From Tenrec ecaudatus (lineage: Eukaryota > Chordata > Mammalia > Afrosoricida > Tenrecidae), in contig NC_134535.1 of the NCBI RefSeq assembly GCF_050624435.1, positions 124,235,731-124,299,730 of the forward strand: 64,000 nt of DNA, written 5' to 3'. Position 1 is the stretch's first letter, and the number at the start of each line of letters is the position of its first letter. The notes below the pieces were generated by a model that searched no databases, was not told the origin of the DNA, and saw only the letters and a program-made list of their open reading frames with translations. A program made the translations under genes and the position numbers. This document shows, in pieces, positions 58,357-64,000 of this stretch.

Positions 58357-59861
58357 CTAGCAAACAAACAAAACAAATTTAAGAACCACAACTGAACGTT
58401 AGCTATATATTTTATCTACATTAAAGGCAGTGGCAGCAGATGGTAAGACCCTATAGCTCTATTTGTTTTTTCTCTTGGAGATAAAAACATAACCTGAAAG
58501 TACGAATAATGCCTATTTAAAACAAACACAACTTTTACAATGAGTAACAGCTGCTTTACAAATATATACATTCTGATATCCAACTTAAAATAAATTAAGT
58601 ACTTTTCAGGTACCATATCTTCCTGATTCTGTATCACTTTTCAGATTCTAAATTCTCATTTCTTTATTACCCAAGTGACAGTATACAGAATTCCCTGGTC
58701 AAATTAAGAAACTGAAGAGTCAGTCACTAAAGAAAGTTGACAATATGGTGAGCTTAGGTGAGTGCACATAGCATTCTCTTTATTATCAAAATACGCGTAG
58801 TGATTTTCTTACTCAGCTAATAGTCATTGTTTTTTCTAGACTTAACTACTCAGTGTAAAATCTAGTTCCTTTTCTTCTTCTCAGTAGCAAATGATATAGT
58901 AGCAAGATTAATGTAAAAGTGGATTCTAGTTATAACATAAATTTGCATTTTACAAATATTAAGATTCCGTTCCAAAATCTTAAACTTTAAAAATTTAACC
59001 TTTACTCCTTTCCATTTTCCAAAAATGAAAATTGTAGACTGATCATAACCTGTATCTCAAAACATTTTCAATTTATTCAAATGAGTCTCGTTTGAGGCAA
59101 CTGACAAAAAACAGAAACTGTATCCATATGTGCTGTACAATCAAGGGGAATTCCCATCTTTAGAATCTTAAAAATAAGTATGATTTCCACTTGGGAAAAT
59201 TGGTTGTTAATTGATATTTGACTCAATACTAAAAGCAAGCACAAAAAGCTTTTGCAACAATCTGGCATATTTTTGACATTTTATAAGAGTGTTGAACTAT
59301 AGTAGACTGGCTTTTTTAACAAGTCTCTTTAACACAGATACCTAAAGAAGCATAAATATAAACCATACCTAGTACAGTGTCATTTTTTAAAAAGTATAAA
59401 AATGTCTAGAGTTAATACAGAACTGTTAAAAAGATAGATACCAAGAAATTTAACAAAATTGTATTTAAATACAACCACATCTCTGTGAATGTATGAGAGA
59501 GCAATAGAAATAAAAAGTATTTTAACAAAGATTAAACCACATGTATTTGTTTACATATTGTCTATAGGAATTTTCACACTATAACAGCATAGCAGAATTT
59601 TTCTATGGAGCTCTTAGGATCTGCAAAGTTACAATCTAGCTTTATACAAGTTTGTAAATCCTAGTCTACTCCTGATCATGGAAATAAATCTTGATGTGAT
59701 TCAACATTTCCATACATAGCTTGCTACAATTAAGTTACCTCTATAAGAGGTTTTCTCACTTTCATAAATTTCCATTTTGTCACATAATGCTATTATTTAC
59801 ATAGCTTTCAAAGTTATCAATTCTCCAAAGTTTAAGCTACACATTCTGTCAGTGAACTCAC
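58357..59861 (-). other. RIMKLB: RIMKLB intron
   Basis: Donor gtgagttc at 59861, acceptor AG at 58358-58357. AT-rich; no repeat recognised, unusual for this window. Confidence 0.9.
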
Positions 59862-60092
59862 CATAAGAAAAAGTATCTGGCAGAGGAACACCATGGCCAG
59901 CCAACTCTTGAAATGTCCAGAACTTATTAACACAGTTCAGGATGGCTTGAGGCCTGTTCATCAACCGACACCCCATCTTCTCCAGGTGGCGCAAAACAGT
60001 GATGTCACTATCACTTTGTACCCAAGGAGTTGGAACTCTCACTACGACCACCTGGGGGTAGGCAGTGATTAGTTCTCCATTAATCCGCAGCC
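59862..60092 (-). CDS. RIMKLB: RIMKLB coding exon (residues ~59-135), first one in the window
   Basis: 231 bp, 77 codons, phase 1-1. Acceptor 'atattgcag' (AG at 60094-60093), then the codon remainder and [60 protein letters not shown] and PLPDTFSYG. The N-terminal (pre-ATP-grasp) domain and linker typical of RimK-like ligases. Donor GTGAGT is consensus. The exon(s) with the start Met and residues 1-58 are not present to 64000; they must lie further right. Confidence 0.97.
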
Positions 60093-60796
60093 CTGCAATA
60101 TATTCGAATTGAAATAAGAATGGTTAGAAGGAAAAATACAATTGAGGACCAGAAACATACCAGAGCAGGGTAGGCAGGGTAAAAAAAAAACACCCATATC
60201 CACTAATTGTTAATGTTTGGTTTTAATGGAGACATTCCTTCTTAAAAAAGTCCCTCCCTAATTAAATAACTACTTGTCTGTCAATTTGTCATATATATAT
60301 ATATATGGTGGCTTATGTATTCCTGTGATGCTGAATGCTATGTCATAGCATTTCAAATAGCAGCATGGTCAAAGTAAACAGTTTTCAGCAGCTGAAATTG
60401 AAAAACAATAAATTTAGCAAGTCCATGAGAGCCAAAATATGACCTTGAAAATTTCAATGTCAAATTTGAAGCAATGAACACTAATGACAGAAGACCTGAT
60501 GAGCTCTGGGATAACAAAAACATCATACATTCAGAAAGCAAAAAAGTCATTTAAAAAGGCAGGAGGGAAAGAGAAGATCAAGGTGGATGTCAGAGGAGAC
60601 TATAGACTTGTTCTCGATAGATTCATTAGAAAGGGTAAATAGGAGAAATGATGAAGTCAAAGAACTGAACCAAAAATTTCAAAGGGCAGCTTGAGAAGAC
60701 AAAATTAAAAAGAAATGGGCAAAGACCTACAGTTAGAAAACTAAAAAAGAATACAGTCAAGCATATCTTCAAATTGAAAGAACTCAAAGAACTAAA

Positions 60797-61983
60797 GCCT
60801 CTGAAGGTAAACCAGTGGCCATCTAGCTCAGAAGCAGCAAACCCCACATGGAAGAAATACGGAGGGGTCCTCAAACTGCGGCCCACAGAGGACATTTATT
60901 TATCCGGCCCACAGGGTATTTTTGTACCATTTGTTTGCCCACAGGGTATTTTTGCACCATTTGTTTTTCTACTTCAAAATAAGATATGTGCAGTGTGCAT
61001 AGGAATTTGTTCATAGTTTTTTTTTAAACTATAGTCCGGCCCTCTAACAGGTGTGAGGGACAGTGAACTGACCCCATTTAAAAAGTTTGAGGACCCCTGG
61101 GTCAAAGGGATCAGGTATTAAGCATCAAAGAACAAAATATCATATCATTGTATGCTCACCTCCCCGATTGCTGAAGACAAATGTGGTGAAGAAAGCTGAT
61201 GGTGCCCGGCTATCAAGATATAGTCTGGTGTCTTAAAGGCTTGAAGATAAACAAGCAACCATCTAGCCCAGAAGCAACAAAGCCCATATGGAAGAAGCGC
61301 ACCAGCCTTTGTGATCACCAGGTGCCAAAGGGATGAGGTGTCAGGCATCAAAAAACAAAAAAATCTTATCATTGTGAATGAGGGGGAGTGAAGATATGGG
61401 ACCCATAGCCCATAGGTAGGCAACTTTCAGAAGGGTCACAGGGAGGAGTCAAGCCAGTCAGGGCGGAATGTAGCAATGATGAAACATACAACTTCCCTCT
61501 AGTTCTTAAATGCTTCTCTGCCTCCCCCACCCGCCACTATCATGATCCTGGTTCTATCTTACAAATCCAGCTCTGGTATAGATAGAAAATGGAAACACAA
61601 GGAGTCCAGGATGGATGATCCCTTCAGGACCAGCGGTGAGTGGTGATACCGGGAGGGTAAAGGGAAGGTGGGGTAGAAAGGGGGAGCCAATTACAAAGAT
61701 CTACATATAACCTCTTCCTGGGGGGTGGGGGGAGGTGTGGACAACAGAAAAGTGGGTGGAGGGAGATGTTGCAGTGTGTAAGATATGACAAAATAATAAT
61801 AATTTATAAATTATCAGTGGTTCATGAGAGGGAGGGGAAAAAGTGAGGAGCTGATACCAAGGGCTCACGTAGAAAGCAAATGTTTTGATAATGAGGGCAA
61901 CAAATGTACAAATGCGCTTGACACAATGGACGTACATATGGATTGTGATAAGAGTTGCATGTGTCTCAATAAAATGATTTAAA
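60797..61983 (+). mobile_element. L1 3' UTR with duplicated internal module, inserted in the RTE
   Basis: First partial module 60797-61150 ('tgaaggtaaaccagtggcca', 'atcaggtattaagcatcaaa', 'atatcatatcattg'), then at about 61151 the module restarts ('tatgctcacctccccgattg') and continues through 'aacaagcaaccatctagccc', 'gcgcaccagcctttgtgatc' and the usual 3' end with 'tctcaataaaatgatttaaa'. Antisense to RIMKLB. Confidence 0.85.
60862..61099. mobile_element. Non-autonomous hAT transposon, second family, inside the L1
   Basis: Ends 'aggggtcctcaaactgcggc' and 'aagtttgaggacccctg' are inverted repeats identical in type to the copy at 34705-34931, in the opposite orientation. Interior 'ttttgaagt' reverse text, 'gtgcagtgtgcataggaatt', 'gagggacagtgaactgaccc'. 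A tandem duplication of 'cccacagggtatttttg' plus 'accatttgttt' sits at about 60909-60967. Flanking 8-mers do not match, and about 25 bp of L1 expected at the site are missing. Confidence 0.85.
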
Positions 61984-63117
61984 AAAATTTCAAGCCTCAA
62001 GTCACAATATTGAAAGATTCTATGGGCAAACTATTGAAGGATGCAGGAAGCATCAGAAGATGGTGGAAAGAAAACAGTCACGGTACCAATAAAGAACTGG
62101 TTGACATTCCACCATTTCAAGAGAGGGCATGTAAGCAAAAACCAAAGGTACTGTAGGAAAAAGTCCAAACTACTGAAAGCATTAGCCAAAAATGGGGCTA
62201 CAGGAATTGGTGGAATACCAATTGAAATGTTTCAACAAGCTGATGAAGCACTGGAAGCACTTCCTTCTCTATGACAGGAAATCTGGAAGACAGTCTCTGG
62301 CTAACTGGAAGAGACCCATATTTGACCCAAAAGAATGCACAAATTATAAAATATTATTAATATCACATGAAAGTAAAATTTTTCTAAAGATCATCCAACA
62401 ACTGCTGCAGTAGTACACTGACGGAGCCGCCAGAAGTTCAGGGCAGGACAAGGGATATCATTGCTGATAGTCAGACGGTTATTGGCTGAAAGCAGAGAAT
62501 ACCAGAAAGCTGTTTACTTGTGTTTTATTAACTATGCTAAGGCATTCAACTATGTGGATCACAACGAACTAGACAGCCTAGAAAAGAATGGGAATTTCAG
62601 AACACTTAATGGTGCTCATTCAGAACCTGTACATGCATTAAGAGGCAGCTGTGAGAAAGAACATGGCAATACTGCATGATTTAAAATCAAGAAAGGTGTG
62701 TTAGGATTACACCCTGTTACCATACTTACTCAATCTGTACAGTGAACAAGAGAGATTGGATAATATGCATAATTTGGTTTCAGGAATGGAGAAACGCTTA
62801 CTAACCACCTGAAATAGGCAGATGACACAACCTTGCTGACTGAAAGTGAGGAAGACACGTCACACTTGCTAATGAGTGTCAAGGATTGCAGCCCTTGGTA
62901 TGGATTACAACTCAACATAAAGAAAATAAAAATCCTCACAATTGGACAAATAGGTAGCACAATGATAAATGGAGAAAAGATTGCAGGTGTGAAGGATTTT
63001 ATTTTGCTATGATCCACAATCAATGCTCATGGAAGCAGCAATCAAGATATCAAATGCCATATTGCACTGGGTAAATCTGCTGCACAAGACCTTTTTTAAA
63101 AGTGTTCAGATCAGTTA

Positions 63118-64000
63118 TCAGGTATCAAAGAACAAAAAAATTATATTGTGTGGTCACCTTCCCGACACAACTGCTGAAGACAAAGCGGATGCATAAGCAA
63201 ATGTGAAGAAAGCTGATGGTGCCCCGCTATCAAAAGGTATAGTATCTGGGCACTTAAGCCTTGAAGGTACACAAACAGCCATCTAGCTCATAAGCAACAA
63301 AGCCCACATGGAAGAAGCACACCAGCTTGTGCGATCACGAGGTGTTGAGGGGATCAGGTATCAGGCACCATCAGAACAAAAAATTGTATCATTGGAAATT
63401 ACTCAGCACCCCTCAGCAATTAATGAGGGGAGGTGCGGAATGTAGACCAAAAGCCCATCTGTAGGCAACTGGACATCCCCTTATGGAAGGATTGCGGGGA
63501 GGAGACGAGTCAGTCAGGGTGCAGTGTAGCAATGATTAACCATACAACTTTCCTCTAGTTCCTAAATGCTACCTCCCTGCGCCCCCCCGCCCACCCCCAC
63601 CATCACGATCCCAATTCTACCTTACAAATCTGGCCAGACCAGAGGATGTACACTGGTACAAACAGGAACTGGAAACACAGGTAATCCAGGGCAGATGATC
63701 CCTTCAGGACCATTGGTGAGAGTTGCGATAACGGGAGGGTGGAGGGAGGATGGGGTGGAAAGGGGAAACCGATTACAAGGATCTACATATAACCTCCTCC
63801 CTGGGGGCCAGACAACAAAAGTGGGTGAAGGGAGACGTTGGACAGGACAAGACATGACAAAATAATAATTTATTATTTATCAAGGGCTTATGAGGGAGGA
63901 GGGAGCGGGGAGGGAGGGGAAAAATGAGGAACTGATGCCAGGGGCTTAAGTGGAGTCAAATGTTTTAAGAATCATGAGGGCAACGAATGTACAAATGTGC
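63118..64000 (+). mobile_element. L1 3' UTR, truncated by the window edge
   Basis: Begins at the module junction ('tatcaggtatcaaagaacaa', then 'gtggtcaccttcccgacaca'), runs through 'catgatcccaattctacctt'-type text near 63604, the G-rich block near 63895-63922, and reaches 'acaaatgtgc' at base 64000, about 80 bp short of its expected end. Confidence 0.88.

Larger units (their letters stand above)
60360..63112 (+). mobile_element. RTE LINE, plus strand, split by an L1
   Basis: Pieces 60360-60795 ('tgaacactaatgacagaaga', 'caaagggcagcttgagaaga') and 61985-63112 ('ttcaagcctcaagtcacaat', 'gatgcaggaagcatcagaag', 'gaatgcacaaattataaaat', 'gcagatgacacaaccttgct'). A reverse-transcriptase relic with motif A (FINYAKAFNYVDHNEL) is readable at about 62520-62570. 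The YADD region at about 62815-62835 reads as '...taggcagatgacacaacc', with the Tyr codon lost. Stops and frameshifts abound. Confidence 0.8.
60093..64000 (-). other. RIMKLB: RIMKLB intron, incomplete at window edge
   Basis: No coding exon for residues 1-58 is visible. 60093-60359 is unassigned apart from a short (AT)n run at about 60292-60306; the remainder is transposon (listed separately). Confidence 0.8.

Noticed and set aside
60093-64000. Searched for the first RIMKLB coding exon (residues 1-58, beginning MCSS).
   Set aside because: No matching coding segment or suitable donor was found; the region is filled with RTE and L1 sequence.

Overview
This is a stretch of a eukaryotic nuclear genome from an afrotherian mammal, most likely a tenrec close to Echinops telfairi. 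Three signs point that way. (1) Many copies of a tRNA-derived AfroSINE and of the RTE LINE that shares its 3' tail; both are typical of Afrotheria. (2) hAT elements of the SPIN type, a family reported as horizontally transferred into tenrec among a few mammals. (3) Many copies of one L1 lineage with a very long 3' UTR ending in AATAAAATGATT. The species is an inference; the afrotherian signal is strong.

The only functional protein-coding gene I can support is RIMKLB (beta-citrylglutamate / N-acetylaspartylglutamate synthase B), on the minus strand in the right half. Four coding exons are present: 60092-59862, 58356-58270, 51958-51755 and 49572-49109. They encode about residues 59-386 of a 386-residue protein, through the stop codon. 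The exons for residues 1-58 must lie beyond base 64000. A repeat-poor stretch of about 7.8 kb below the stop (41.3-49.1 kb) probably holds the 3' UTR. All three internal introns interrupt codons after the first base.

The left half (1-41 kb) is intergenic or downstream sequence dominated by transposons: L1 3' ends, solo LTR-like elements with TG...CA ends and 5-bp target duplications, AfroSINEs, hAT elements, and one heavily interrupted RTE LINE (about 23.75-29.97 kb). It also contains two processed pseudogenes, RPS15A (11.8-12.2 kb; one clean premature stop, poly(A) tail and target duplication) and MYL6 (17.9-18.55 kb; frameshifted). The right half (49-64 kb) is RIMKLB with RTE LINEs in both orientations, L1 3' ends, a second type of hAT element and tetranucleotide repeats in its introns.

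I found no bacterial-type system, CRISPR array, operon or convincing new protein family. The most notable observations are the repeated internal module in the L1 3' UTR, the hAT insertions with 8-bp duplications, the solo LTR family, a hybrid LTR/L1 insertion, and one unidentified minus-strand open frame with a perfect splice donor. Repeat family names come from recognition of the sequence, not from a database search; boundaries are good to roughly 5-30 bp unless a target duplication is given.
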